A DNA stretch of 64,000 nucleotides from Lepidurus packardi (GCA_023053545.1 JAKZAN010000004.1:9858001-9922000); one strand, 5' to 3'; positions 48,101 to 60,842 are shown, numbered from the stretch's first letter. A program made the numbers and translations. Notes: generated by a model from the sequence alone, not told the origin.

Positions 48101-51100
48101 TGTCGAATTACGATGTAGTGCTGAAGGATTCCCTTTCCCGGTCCTAAAATGGCTCCGCGATGGTGATCCAATGGTTTTCAGCAGTCGCGTCCTCGTCTTC
48201 GGAGGAGGTACTGTACACATAAGAACTAGAAGAGCGTCAGAAGCGACTTGGACGTTTTAATGAGTACAAACCTTAGGTCGCACTCTCCGTATTGGTTCGG
48301 CACTCGAAAGCGATTCCGCGCGGTACATTTGCGTGGCTACCAATGCACTAGGTACCGCCGAGTCTGTCGCTACTTTAACCGTGCTGCCCCGCGAGAGTCG
48401 CAAGGCCCCTGTTATAACCAAAGGACCCAAGTCTACAGAAGCGAGACTGCGTAACTCTTTGAAGTTGTCCTGTCATGCAGCAGGCTTGCCCAGCCCCACC
48501 CTTCGGTGGACCAAAAATGGATTTTCTCTACCTGAATCTGAAAGAATCACGTAAAACTTTTTTCTTTTTGAATCGTGCAAACTAAGTTCTTATGTGTGCT
48601 GTCTAAGCTATTTCCCCACGCTTGATACAGGATTCGTGGTGATACGCTTGCTATCGACAAGGTTGAATTCGATGACGGAGGCTTGTACGAGTGTACAGCC
48701 GTGAATGATTTGGGTATTGACGTTGCCAAAGCGGTCGTAACCATAAAAGGTAACTGGCGAAGTAGCTTGGAATTTTTATTTATTTTTATGTAATTGCCAT
48801 ACTCTTAACCGTGACCTAGGATTGTAAGAATATGTTGAACTAGCTCAGTTGTTTTGTTTAGATGATGAAATCGAGACTCGCATTCCTACCAACTTCATTG
48901 TTTCAGCGGTCAATGAAGCCAAGAGAAACGTGGATCAGGCTACAGATGACACCGTAGCCCAACTCTTTGCGAGCACAAGAGGTCGAAACCACAGATTTAC
49001 GCATAGCGAACTCTTACGGCTGACACGCTTCCCTAACGCGGTGGCGAGAGAAACGGCCAGAGCATCCGAAGTGTATGAACGCGCCTTGGCCATCGTAAGG
49101 AAGCACGTCGAGGCAGGCAACGTCTACAATGTCTCAGGTACGCTATACTATCTTACAAAACTCGGTACAAAGATACTGGCCACTTAAGCCAGGTACCCCT
49201 ATTACACATTGTAATACGGACGTGTTTCGAGCTGGGATCAATGAATCTTAAGGCTCCCGTATACCTTAGCTTACAGATGTGAAAAACAATCACAGATGGC
49301 ACTGATGTTTATTATTTTGGCGAATGATTTGCGTAAGAAAGTGAAAAAAAGAAACACAGCTAATGGCCGGCAAAAATTTCTACGCTTGTTTTGATTCTGA
49401 AAAGTACGGTTTGTCACCACAGTTTGCTGTAGCAGCACAATGCCCCAAATCAAGTAGTCTGAACAAGATCAAGTAGTTCTGAACAAGATTACTTGAAAGG
49501 CTTACTATTAGTATTGGTGTTTAAGTCTCAAATAATCGATAACGTTTACGATTACTATATTAAATCTCCGACTTTGATATATGGCAGACTTTTCCTATGA
49601 AGAAGTATTGACTGCTCCCCAACTGCAGCTCATTGCCAATTTATCTGGTTGTACTGCGCACCGACATGTACCCGACTGCTCAGACATGTGCTTCCATAGC
49701 AAGTACCGGACTTTTGACGGTACTTGCAACAACCTGCAACAGCCAACATGGGGTGCCTCCTACACTGCCTTCAAACGCCTCCTACCGGCAATTTACGAGA
49801 ATGGTCTTAACCTTCCAGTTGGTAACCATTCAGGAGTTTTAAAAAAAAGACTTCATGCTAACTTTATTTTTAATTCACAAAATGTCAAAATATAACAGGC
49901 TGGTCCAAAACAGCGAAATACTTCGGATTCTCGAAGCCCAGCGCTCGTTTAGTTTCCACTCGCTTAATTTCCACCGATTTAGTGACTTCAGATGATACCT
50001 TCACTCACATGCTTATGCAATGGGGCCAATACTTGGATCACGACCTCGATTTAGCCGTACCGGGTATGGCAATGGCAACCTTCGGAGAGCGTATCGACTG
50101 CAGACAGTACAACAAGATCTCGAAATAATTGCATCCTTTAAAGACTATTTTGAACATGGTTTAGATCGTGCGAGTTTTCCAACCCTTGTTTCCCCATCGA
50201 AGTACCGCCCAACGACCCGCGGGTACGTCATTTACGCTGCATGGAATTCACGCGCAACAGTGCCGTCTGCGGTTCAGGAACCACTTCTGTTTTGGCTAAT
50301 TCCATCCTGCCGCGAGAACAAATTAACCAATTGACAGCCTACATCGATGCGTCCCAGATCTATGGGTCGACCGAGACGGACGCTAGAGAGCTTCGCGATT
50401 TCCGTACCAAACTTGGAAAACTACGCGAGGGAATCTCTGGCCAGAATGGGAAACCATTTTTACCCTTCTCCACGGAAGATACACCGGTCGACTGCAAGCG
50501 GAACCGAAGTGAAAGTCCTATAGAGTGTTTTCTGGCCGGAGATATCCGGGCCAACGAACAGGTAGATACGGGAAATAGACACAAGGACGAATCGACAAAA
50601 GGACTACGGTACACCCGACTTAAGGACTACAAACCCCTAACCTAACCGAGTCCTTAAGGCCGTACGTAATGCTTATGTGGTGTGTACCGTAGTCCTTTTG
50701 TCGAGTCGTCCTTATGTCGAGTCGTCCTTATGTTCAGTCGTCCTTATGTCGAGTCGTCCTTGTGTCCCGTTTCCATATATACGTACGCAGTATATTGGAT
50801 ACATTTTTACTTTTCAAGCTATACATTCTAATGTTGTACAATTGGGTACATGCTAATACTGCTCCAATTATGCAGATAGGGCTATTAACCCTGCATACCC
50901 TATGGTTCAGGGAGCACAACAGAATAGCTGGCGAGCTTGCGCGCATTAACTCCGATTGGAACACCGAAACTATTTACCATGAAACGAGGAAGATTGTCGG
51001 GGCCCTGCACCAGCATATCACCTATACTCATTGGCTGCCTCGAGTTCTAGGACCTAAAGGAATGGAAATGATGGGATCTTACCAGAGCTACGATCCTCAA

Positions 51101-53237
51101 GTAGACGTATCCATTTCGAATGTATTTGCTACAGCGGCTATGCGCATGGGTCACGGAATGATCCAACCGGTACTCATGCGACTCAACAGCTCGTTTAAAC
51201 CCATCGAGCAAGGGCATTTACTGCTGCAAAACGCATTCTTTTCATCATGGCGACTTGTGGACGAAGGAGGAGTGGATCCTATCCTGCGAGGGTTGTTTGC
51301 AACCCCGGCCAAAATCAAAACTGCCGACCAGATCCTCAACTCGGATCTAACCGAAACGCTAGCTCGCCCTGCCCATTTAGTAGCGCAGGATCTCGCAGCT
51401 CTCAATATACAGCGGGCACGAGATCACGCCCTACCTAGCTATAACGATTGGAGGAAGCATTGCAAACTGGGTGTGGCGCACACCTTTGACGATCTTCGAC
51501 ACGAAATCAAAAGCAAAGACCTGCGAGATAAACTGGAACAAGTGTATGGCCATCCAGGTATATTTTTTCCATTCCTGGTGGGTATAAAAGGTAACTGTGT
51601 ACTTGGAATAATTTAAAGGTAATATTGATCCCTGGGTGGGTGGAATTGCAGAAGATCTAGTCGATGGAGCCAAAGTGGGTCCCACGTTTCGATGTCTCCT
51701 GGTAGACCAGTTTCGTCGCCTACGTGACGGAGACAGGTACTCGTTTAAATAAGAAAAAAAACTTTGGACAAGCATATAATTACCAAATCTGGTTTACAAG
51801 GTTCTGGTATGAAAATCCAGGCGTATTCAAGCCAGAGCAGTTGACTCAAATCAAGCAAGCGACACTTAGTCGCGTTATTTGCGATAATGGGGATAATATC
51901 GAGGACGTAACCAAAGACGTATTCTTGCTCCCCCAGCAACAAAACCCACCTTTCAGAGAGTGCAAGAAAATTCCCAGGGTTGACCTCAGGTTCTGGAAGG
52001 AATGTGAAAGTAAGAAAGAAAAAACACAAGTTCATAGCCTGTTAATTAAGAAATGTGAAGAAGAATCACTACTAACACTAAAAAGAGCTTAGGCAGTAAT
52101 ACCAATAGCTTTGACTGTGCTACAATCAAGAATTTTGTTTTTAAAATTCATCGGATTAAAGAGTATATCGCTGCTTTAAAGGCAGCAACGGACAGTGGCG
52201 TAAAATGTAAGAGTCACGTCTAAACAAGACAACGGCTTGACAAAACTAGGCACTCAGGCTACGGTAAAACATTTTTACCTGATTATAAGATCTTTTTCGT
52301 GGGAAGCTCGTCCTGATCCACATCACATCGCACTTACGTTAAGATATCAGCATGAAAATATTGCACTAGTAGTCTACACGAGTACTAAAACAAAACATGG
52401 CGCCAGTAAATTCCGTTCGCACACTGACTCGTGTAAGAGTAGGTTATTGCAAGGAGGGAAGTCGCTTCTTGTATAACAAAAGAACAACAATAGTACTTAT
52501 AAGAGAAAAAACCTCGAAAGAAGGCGCGTATCGTAAAAAAATTATCAATGATCTTGCTGTATAACACGGTTAAAAAACTGACCTGTTTCCTTCTTGCTTT
52601 GCGGATTTCCTGGCTGGTGAAATGGTCTTCTACGAAGCAATTTCGAAGTACACTGCAACTAACTTAATATTCAAAAACAACTACACACCCAACCGAACTC
52701 AACCAGAGGGATGAAAATTCCGTTCTCCCGCCAGGTTTGGCTACGTATCGAGCAAAGAACGAGACAGGGTTAAGTTAAGAGCCAACTAAGAACTAACGCC
52801 CCCTCGCTTAGACTTGACATTACACATTTGACTGACCTAATAAATTCTGAAATAAGTAGTTTAGACGCTTTAACAAATAATAATAACAAAAACGTTCTTC
52901 TTTTCTAGATTGTGGCCATAGAGGACACGCTAATATAAATGATCTACCCAGCGTCCGGCAAAAACGCTACGTGGAGAAACACCTAGGTGCTTTGAACGTG
53001 ACGAAAGAGGCAAATCCAGACAAAACTACAACGCAGCATCAAGCCAAAAAAAGTAATGATGTGGATTCAGAGATCCACACGCCTGAGGATCGAGTTACAG
53101 GATTAGCGGCTACGCTTAGCCAGCTCCAAAGAACAGTCAAACACTTGACGCGGAAAATCAAAAAGCTGGAAGCTCGCTGTTCTAAATCCAAATCCCATTC
53201 TCAGCATGACCTATTAGACGAGGATCACGGGGAGTAA
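45117..53237 (+). CDS. Pxn: Peroxidasin
   Basis: Twenty-two exons: 45117-45322, 45668-45739, 45828-45899, 45993-46064, 46129-46200, 46281-46352, 46417-46577, 46634-46751, 46809-46988, 47670-47811, 47861-47981, 48046-48207, 48277-48550, 48631-48749, 48862-49137, 49588-49821, 49899-50106, 50165-50561, 50876-51557, 51619-51736, 51801-52009 and 52909-53237, giving 1431 residues. In order: signal peptide ([13 protein letters not shown]), LRR N-cap (CPARCLCF), five LRRs each on its own 72-bp exon, LRR C-cap, four Ig domains, and a heme peroxidase domain with distal-site [21 protein letters not shown] and proximal-site [12 protein letters not shown]-terminal coiled coil follows. It is secreted to basement membrane, where the family forms sulfilimine cross-links in collagen IV using hypobromous acid. 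The vertebrate-type C-terminal VWC domain is absent. Confidence 0.95.
46989..47669 (+). other. AT-rich intron of peroxidasin
   Basis: 681 bp dominated by ATT/TAT-type simple sequence (47100-47480), far more AT-rich than the neighbouring introns. No exon or element was recognised. A short GC-richer segment near 47310-47360 (TGGCGTAGGCTCTCGCCTGTTGCCG) stands out but is unexplained. Confidence 0.6.
50580..50770. repeat. Foldback element with 16-bp tandem repeats in a peroxidasin intron
   Basis: The intron 50562-50875 holds a near-perfect inverted repeat of 35 bp (50580-50614 against 50682-50716). Inside it lies a second pair (CTTAAGGACT near 50619, AGTCCTTAAG near 50649). The right arm continues into about four copies of a 16-bp unit (GTCGAGTCGTCCTTAT). 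The structure resembles a small foldback or MITE-like insertion whose arm was expanded. No target-site duplication was confirmed. Confidence 0.7.
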
Positions 53238-53606
53238 ACCAAGCTGCTCAAGCAAATACAAACAAACAAAAATCCCGGTCTCTCTTCCCAGAAGACGCAT
53301 CCAATCCGACCAATCCCCCCTTTAGTGTTCGCCCAATAGCTCTTTCTATCGCTTCACCCATTTCACTATACTGAGTAGAAGTGAAGTTCACTTCCTTGGC
53401 AATAGCCGTAACTTGAATTGCGATATTTTTTTCAGAATTGCGACACCAAATTGTACTCTTGTGGCTGGTATCATTACATAGCTAAGCATTCGGTCTGTCG
53501 CACCGATCTGCAGCCCGCTAAAACAAACAAACTCTTCGACGAGCGTACATAAATAGGTGTGTTTTACAAACTTTATCATCTCAGTTCATTCACGACGTGC
53601 ACATTA
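53238..53606. other. Convergent spacer between peroxidasin and E2F
   Basis: About 370 bp holding the two 3'UTRs. No coding sequence was recognised, and no clear AATAAA is placed with certainty. Confidence 0.5.
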
Positions 53607-54766
53607 TTAGAGTAGCGGTACATCAAACAAGTCGCACATGCCTTCAGTATCGTCCAAACGAAAGAAGTAGTCTTTGTGTGTCGGCGGTGGGCTCAAGGGA
53701 ACAAAAGCTGCAAAGACAGATACAAAATTATAACCTCCTTTTTTTTTACATAACTAGAAAGAGTACTTACTATCGGATGAAAGGTCCTCTAGTTCTGGAT
53801 CATCTGCAGACAAGAAAAAAGGCACATTTAGCGATAAGTTCAAAGATTAATAATTAGAATAATAAACATATATTACTAAATAATTAGGTAATCAATAATT
53901 TACTAACCAAGTCGTTCTATTTTCATGGCTAACCGCCCGAGCGGAATGTTTGGTGTCAAGTCGGATAAAAGAGCGGCTTTTCGGACAGATCGTCTCTTGG
54001 TCGCAGGTTCCGAGTCCTCCGAGGTTCCCTTATCTGAGCTGCTGGCGCTGGTTTTGATAGATCGACGCGTTTCCACGTGGTGACTTTCTGCCTGCGCAGG
54101 TGGAACAGGTATTGCCACAGGACTGCTTCCGTCTGTGTCTTGGTTAACAAGCATGACACCAATGGGACCGTTCGTAGAGCTAATGTGAATCTGGTATTGG
54201 GGTTTGCCGGGTTCGGGAACAGGAACTTCCAGATGGGTCCCTGAGGGAGCTTGAATGGCTAGTAACGTGTCTCCTTCAAAGGTCTGGCAGATATCATCGT
54301 ACGTGACGTAAGCCAGGCGACAATTTGTGCCGTCTTCGGTAATATTTCGGATACTTTGCTGGACCCATTGCTTATGCTGATCCAAATCTTTCTCGACCGT
54401 GTCCAAGGACGCCATCTCCGCCCGGATTTTGGCCAATTTTTCAGTCATTTCTTGAGAATTACAACCGGGACTGGCCCCTCTCCATTGTATGCTGTTTTTG
54501 CTCTTCTTTTCGATGAGCCCAATGCCTTCCAACACGTTTGTGATGTCGTAGATTCGCCGTTTCTGTCGTACCGCCAAGATATCTGCCGCCTGGAAGATTA
54601 AAATCGTAAAACGTTGGAAAAAAAGCTTTGATAAATTTCTTGCCTGTTTCAGGTCTAAAACGCCATCTCGTGCTTCTTGTAAAAGATTTACAAAGCGGGT
54701 TGTAAGCAATCCCAAGGATTTTTCGAAACGACTGGAATTCAGATCAGCCATCTTTTCGAAGTTCAT
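53607..54766 (-). CDS. E2F transcription factor, E2F4/E2F5 type
   Basis: Exons in transcript order: 54766-54644, 54589-53908, 53803-53771 and 53707-53607, giving 312 residues. The winged-helix DNA-binding domain begins [18 protein letters not shown] and includes [20 protein letters not shown]. The dimerisation/marked-box region follows ([33 protein letters not shown]). The last exon encodes the pocket-protein-binding motif ([18 protein letters not shown]). With DP it should bind E2F sites and recruit Rb-family proteins, as repressor-type E2Fs do. The first intron has a GC donor (CAG|GCAAGA), is 54 bp long and has no in-frame stop. Homology to E2F4 (LDLK-AADTLAVRQK) shows it must be removed. 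A start at 54751 (MADLNSS) is equally plausible. Confidence 0.94.
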
Positions 54767-55574
54767 ATAAAAGGTGAAGTCAATCTAGCAAGGAGATAAT
54801 TTCTTTGATTTTCCGCTTAACATATCAAGAATTAACTTACTAAATCAGGGGCGCTATTATTTATTTTCTACTTTGCAATTTCGCATTCGCATATATCCCC
54901 ATACAAACAGAAGTAAACAAAGATGCGCTTTGGAGGAAATGGACAGCCCTGCCTTGTTTGATACAGCAAGTCCCGTCGTTTAAGAGAAAATTTCATCCAC
55001 ACCCACTGGCTAAGAATTCCAATTAGCCACAACGCTAATCATACTAAAAGGGTTTAAAGCGACTGACTATTAATCGTAAATACGCAATTGTGACTAAGAT
55101 GTAAGAACCGCTAACGGACTGGGGCTTGTAAATCAAGAATCGAGGACAAGGAGGATCACTTAAAAGTGCAATGGCCTATGTTCTAATACTGGAACGACAT
55201 CTAGTGAGAAACCGAAACTAAGCTTTCAAATAAATTTACGGTTAACGGTTATGTTAAGTGCAGAAAGAAATTGAGAAAATAGCTTTAAAGCCTGTAAGCT
55301 ATTAATCTAAGTTTAATCATATATTATTTGCAATTATGCATTCTTTAAACTTTAATCACACATAAAACATACTTTCTTTCTTTTGCATGGTATCTAATTT
55401 AACAAATTGAGCAACTAGGTGGCTCTTACATCGCTTTCTTCATCATTACATAGACGAAAACCGTGTCTCCTTCTTTCCTGTGTAGCTCCTGCACGCTTTT
55501 GGTACAATTCTTGAGCACGTGGGGAAAAATTCGCTAAAAATTGTTTAATTTTGATCTCCTGTGAGTAAACATCA
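54767..55574. promoter_or_regulatory. Divergent region between E2F and dyskerin
   Basis: About 800 bp between divergent start codons, holding both promoters and 5'UTRs. No TATA box or clear E2F site was recognised. No coding potential. Confidence 0.4.
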
Positions 55575-57551
55575 ATGGATACTTCAGGTGAGGATTTAGT
55601 GTTGTTTAATAATTTAACTTTTTATTTTCCCCGAAAGGTAATGGCCGTTTGTATTGTGTTAATATGGTTTCGTTCGTATTCTAGGGGTTTTGGGGGAGAA
55701 AAAGAAGAAGAAGAAGAGTCAAGTCGATGTTGATTTAGCAGGAGTACAACACAGCGAGAGTTTTGCTCTCGCTCCTTCCGATGGGAAAGTCAAACTGTTC
55801 AGTGCTGCTCAGTGGCCACTTCTCCTGAAGGTAATTTAATTAACGAAAAACTCATTACATATCAATTTATCCGTGTTTTTTTGTCTTTTAGAATTTTGAC
55901 CATCTCAACGTTCGTACCAATCATTTCACTCCGTTGCCAAATGGCTGCTCACCGTTGCAGCGTCCAATTAAAGAGTATGTTCATGGAGGATTTATTAATC
56001 TGGATAAGCCGGCCAATCCGAGCTCCCACGAAGTTGTAGCCTGGATTAAGCGTATTTTGCGTTGCGACAAAACTGGACATTCCGGAACTTTGGATCCTAA
56101 GGTCACAGGTGAGAATTCTAAGAAACTAATTTATTTTCCTTTAATTAATCAATTTTTTGCCTAGGATGCTTGATCGTTTGCATCGACAGAGCGACCAGAC
56201 TTGTCAAATCACAACAAGGAGCCGGCAAAGAGTACGTGTGCATCTTCAAACTCCACTCGAGTGTCGACAAAGTGGCCAAGGTAAGAGTTGGCATTCAAAA
56301 GCGTTTTTCCTCAATTATTGTGAATATTTTTTTTTAGATTACCCAAGCACTAGAACGCTTGAAAGGAGCCCTGTTTCAAAGACCACCCCTTATTTCGGCC
56401 GTAAAGCGTCAGTTGCGTGTCAGAACCGTCTATGAGAGCAAAATGCATGAATACGATGAAGAAAAGAATATGGGTAAAGTGAAGCAAAGGAAGAAAAAAA
56501 TAGTTACTAATATCCCGTCATTTCAGGTATCTTTTGGGTGAGTTGCGAAGCTGGTACATACATCCGAACCATGTGTGTCCATCTGGGATTGATGTTGGGT
56601 GTCGGTGGGCAGATGCAAGAACTGCGTCGTGTACGATCTGGTATTCAGAGCGAAAACCAAGGAATGGTGACCATGACCGACGTGCACGATGCTCAATGGC
56701 TCTATGATAACCACAAGGACGAATCCTATTTGCGGAGAGTTATCCGACCTTTGGAAGCTCTTCTCACAAGCCACAAGCGCATTATTATGAAAGATTCAGC
56801 TGTGAGTTTCTGAAGTTTTTCAACATTCAGGATTCTAAAATCTATTCTCTAGGTGAATGCCGTTTGCTACGGAGCCAAGATTATGTTGCCTGGTGTGCTG
56901 CGCTATGAGGACGGAATTGAACTCAATCAAGAAATCGTGATTATGACCGTCAAAGGAGAAGCGATAGCGTTGGGTGTTGCTCTGATGACCACAGCTACAA
57001 TAGCAGCTTGCGACCACGGAATTGTGGCTAAGATCAAGCGTGTTATCATGGAAAGAGATACTTATCCCAGAAAGTGGGGATTGGGACCAAAGGTAAGAAA
57101 TTGAACTTCTTTTTTGCACCAGAAATAATCAGTTAATTTATATAGGCATCGCGCAAGAAGGATATGGTCAAACAAGGGCTGTTGGATAAGTATGGCAAGC
57201 CTAATGAAAAAACTCCCAAGGATTGGCTTTCCAGTTATGCTGATTTAAGGTATTTGATTTCTAACTATGCGAAAACTTTCAACGTTAACTTGGTTAATTT
57301 TTGTGTATTGCAGTGGGAACGTGATTAAGGATGGGCCACAGGAAGAAAGAAAACGCAAGATAAATGATGAAGTGACCTCTCCCAAAGCTGCTCAGCCGCA
57401 AGGTGAAGATATGGAGCAAACACCAGAAGCCAAGCCCAAAAAGAAAAAGAAGAAGGCTGATAAAGAAAGTGTGGATGAAGCAGAACCGGAAGCTGAGCCC
57501 GTTAAAGAGAAGAAGAAGAAAAAAAAGAGCAAAGAGCCCACGAGTGATTAG
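55575..57551 (+). CDS. DKC1: Dyskerin (H/ACA snoRNP pseudouridine synthase)
   Basis: Nine exons: 55575-55587, 55685-55830, 55892-56108, 56165-56280, 56338-56473, 56527-56801, 56853-57092, 57146-57249 and 57314-57551, giving 494 residues (human 514). The first exon codes only MDTS plus one base. The TruB catalytic domain contains [19 protein letters not shown] and [14 protein letters not shown], whose Asp (about residue 121) is the catalytic residue. [15 protein letters not shown] and [17 protein letters not shown] follow, then the PUA domain ([33 protein letters not shown]). Lys-rich tails at both ends are nucleolar-type. It guides pseudouridylation of rRNA and snRNA and, in many animals, binds telomerase RNA. 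The 50-64-bp introns are too short to host typical H/ACA snoRNAs. Confidence 0.97.
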
Positions 57552-57894
57552 TTCGGAAATACAAAAAATACATTGGGTTCAACTTTTATGAAACAGACTT
57601 ATGTTGTTTGTTCCAGTACAGAGATTTCTTCTTATAAAAAACTGTTTTTGACTTAGCTGTATTTTACATTTTGTTTCCGAAACTATGTACAACGACCACG
57701 AGAGTCGCTGGAGTTGTCTTCGATGTTTCCTGTCTTATGAAGACTTTCTACTTGTACTACTGGAACGTCTAAACACGTTGACACGTGGGTTTAAATGATT
57801 CCTGATGGTATGTAATATAAACCCGGTTAATTCGTATACAAACCGTTATAATTCGTGCTACAACCGTAATAGTTTATGCAAAAGTATAAAGACA
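57552..57894. other. Spacer between dyskerin and DDX24
   Basis: About 340 bp between same-strand genes. It holds the dyskerin 3'UTR and the DDX24 promoter. An upstream in-frame ATG exists at 57805 with 30 codons before 57895. The segment is Asn/Tyr-rich and looks non-conserved. Confidence 0.5.
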
Positions 57895-60842
57895 ATGAAG
57901 CCAAACCCGAATAAGACAAGTTGGACTTTTGAAGGTGTGACTGATAATGGGATTGAAAAGCTAGAAAGTTACACACTGACTAAAGCATCCGACATCTTCA
58001 GACAGAAAAGACTGGAAGAAAAAAAAGCCAGGGTATTATTTACTTAAACCCGCCAACAACCTTTAACCATTTTTTCACCCATAGAAATTAGAATGGCAAG
58101 CCAAAAAAGACCAAGTCCACAATGACTCGGATGCAGAAAATGCCGGGAAAGTAGTTAAAGATGATAAAGCAAAAACCCAGAAGCGAGGCAGACGTGATGA
58201 TTCTGGTAAATCAACCAACGGAAAAAAAGCTAAGTCAAGTGCTGTCGAGACAAAACAAAAAAAGAAAGGAAAACAGAAGTCAGGAAATCAGAAAGGATCC
58301 AAACCGGTAGAAGTAGAAACGGTAGAAGTACAAGCCGAGTCTGGATTAGGACCACGCCAAGGCGCGTACGGTATTCAAAACGAATCAGAGAACGTAGAAA
58401 GCGTAGAACTTGACTTGTCTGAAGCTAATGACGCCGAAGATGACGGTCTGTGTGACGATTACGACGTGCCTGAACACATGGGATTGTGGCAGACGTTATT
58501 GGTCCCTAAACCTATAATTAAAGCTTTAGAAGATATGAAGTTCACTATTCCTACTCCTATTCAAGTAAGCTTGCAGAAAAATGTTGAAGAAGATCTTCGA
58601 TATTTATAACTTGAGTTTGTTAGATGATGACTTTACCAGCCGCTATCCATGGACATCGAGATGTTATTGGAGCCGCGGAAACCGGGAGTGGAAAGACGCT
58701 GGTATTTGGCATCCCTATTTTACATGGGATTATCAATGATCGCGAGTGGGACAAGAAAAAAGGGAGATCAGAAGGTATACCCTTGGAGTACTACTTGGAG
58801 TACTAAAAGTGTCTAATAAATGATTATGTAACACTTTAGAAGAGGAAGAAGATAGCGAAGATGGTTCCATTACTTCAGATGGTAACTTAGAAGATCTGGA
58901 GCAAACAGAAGGAGAAGAAGGAGGAGAAGAAGTAGATTTTGAGGGAGTTGAAGACTTAGAGCTGAACGACAATTTTGATGAAGATGCAGAGGCAGATAAT
59001 ATTATCGACGTTGGCTGGTGTCCCGCGTCTGATGAACCTGTTGCCAAACTTCAAAAGAAACTCAAACCATTTAGAGCGTTAATTTTAACGCCTACTAGAG
59101 AACTAGCGGTGCAAATCAAGAATCATTTAACAGTCTTAGCCAAGTACACAAAAGCAAAGGTGGAGTTCATGTTTTTTTGTTTGTTTTTTTAAATTAAAAA
59201 AAATCTCAAGCAGTTAAATCCATTTCTAGATTGCTATTGTCATTGGCGGGATGTCGCAACAAAAACAAGAACGTGTATTAAACCAAGGACCAGAAATAGT
59301 TATCGCAACTCCTGGACGTTTATGGGAGCTAATCCAAGAAGGAAACGCCCACCTTTCTCAGATAGCAAACATTAGGTAATTACGGAAATAACTTACCCGA
59401 CTATTTTGAATGCTAATTTTGAATGTAATCTTTCGTGTGGCGACAGATATCTGGCGATCGATGAAACGGATCGTATGCTTGAACGAGGTCACTTCCAAGA
59501 ACTCCAAAACTTGTTAGAAATCCTTAACCGAGACCCCATTGCCTGCAAAAAGCGACAAACATTCATTTTATCTGCCACGCTGACCGTGGTGCATTCAATG
59601 CCTGAGCGATTAACGCAGAAATCAGGAGCCAAATTTGCCATTCCTTCTGTGGAAGTAAAATTGGAAAACTTAATAAGCATGGTCGGCGTGAAACATACAG
59701 CCAAGAAGGTGGACCTGACTAGAGAGTCCGTAACGGCCGAGTCTTTATTAGAAACGCGGATTTTCTGCGAGCTTGAAGAGAAAGATTTCTACCTGTTTTA
59801 TTTCACCCAAGAGCATCCTGGCCGAACTTTGGTTTTCCTCAACAGCATTGACGCAGTACGAAGACTCACCACCATCTTCTCGCTCCTCAGATGCAGAGCC
59901 TTACCTCTGCACGCAGAGTTGCACCAGAAACAGCGCTTAAAGAACTTGGAGCGATTTACATCGGAAAAGAACTGCGTGCTCATTGCCACAGATGTGGCCG
60001 CCAGAGGCTTGGATATCCCAGACGTTCAAAATGTGATCCATTACCAAGTGCCCAGAACATCTGAAGTAAATCTTTAACGGATTTAACGGATTTTTACAAG
60101 GTCAATTGATTTTAAACCGTTTGTTTGTTTTAGAGCTACGTGCATCGCAGTGGAAGGACAGCCCGAGCCAGCAAAGAAGGATTGAGTGTGGTTTTGGTCT
60201 CCCCAGCTGAGATGACTTGCTATAGGAGTCTCCTGAAGACCCTGAAAGTCAAGGGAGACCTGCCAGCCTTCCCCGTCAATGAAGGAGTGATGTCAGACGC
60301 TAAGCTCAGGGTCAACTTGGCGAGGAGCATCGATAAACTGGAACACCGAGCCCGCAAGCAACAAGCGTCCAATTCTTGGTTCCGTAAAGTCGCTGAGGAA
60401 GCAGAGATGGAGATAGATGACCATGATTTGTAGGAATTTTTGTAATTTAATTTCCAGTCTCTTATAAAGTAAGGCTTCTTCAGGATACAAGACATGGGCG
60501 ATTCCTTCGAGCAAGCTAAGTTCAAAAAAGAACTGAAAAGCAAACGGATGGAATTGGCGAGTCTTCTTTCGCAGCCAATGAAAGCAAAAGGCCATTCTGC
60601 GAAATATATAACCAAAGCAGGACCTACAGCTGCGCATCCTCTAAGTGGTAGCCTACTGATCATTCGAATCCTTAGATTACGACTTTAAAAGTTGATTTGG
60701 TTTAGGTACTGGGAACTTCAAAACTGCTCTTGACGCCCTGAAAAATGGAAAGCGTCCTCAAAAGCCAGTATCACAATCAAAAAACGCCTCTTCCAAGCGC
60801 AAAAGGTTCGGAGGGAACAAGAAAAAGAAAGCTAGTAAATGA
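57895..60842 (+). CDS. DDX24: DEAD-box RNA helicase, DDX24 family
   Basis: Nine exons: 57895-58032, 58085-58564, 58624-58774, 58840-59159, 59230-59375, 59447-60065, 60134-60429, 60484-60647 and 60706-60842, giving 816 residues. A basic N-terminal extension precedes the Q motif (FTIPTPIQ). Then come motif [10 protein letters not shown], an acidic insert of about 60 residues typical of DDX24 between motifs I and Ia, TPTREL, GG, TPGR, motif [21 protein letters not shown] and HRSGRTAR. The C-terminus is Lys-rich ([13 protein letters not shown]). A nucleolar role in 60S ribosome biogenesis is expected from the family (yeast Mak5). Motif II reads DETD instead of DEAD. The start at 57895 gives a typical short N-terminus. 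Confidence 0.94.

Noticed and set aside
50690..50770. CRISPR-like direct repeats
   Set aside because: The 16-bp units are directly adjacent without spacers, lie inside an intron of a eukaryotic gene, and form one arm of an inverted repeat.
55575..57551. snoRNA genes inside dyskerin introns, as in many animals
   Set aside because: Every intron except the first (97 bp) is only about 50-65 bp, too short for an H/ACA snoRNA with processing flanks, and no C/D box pair was seen.
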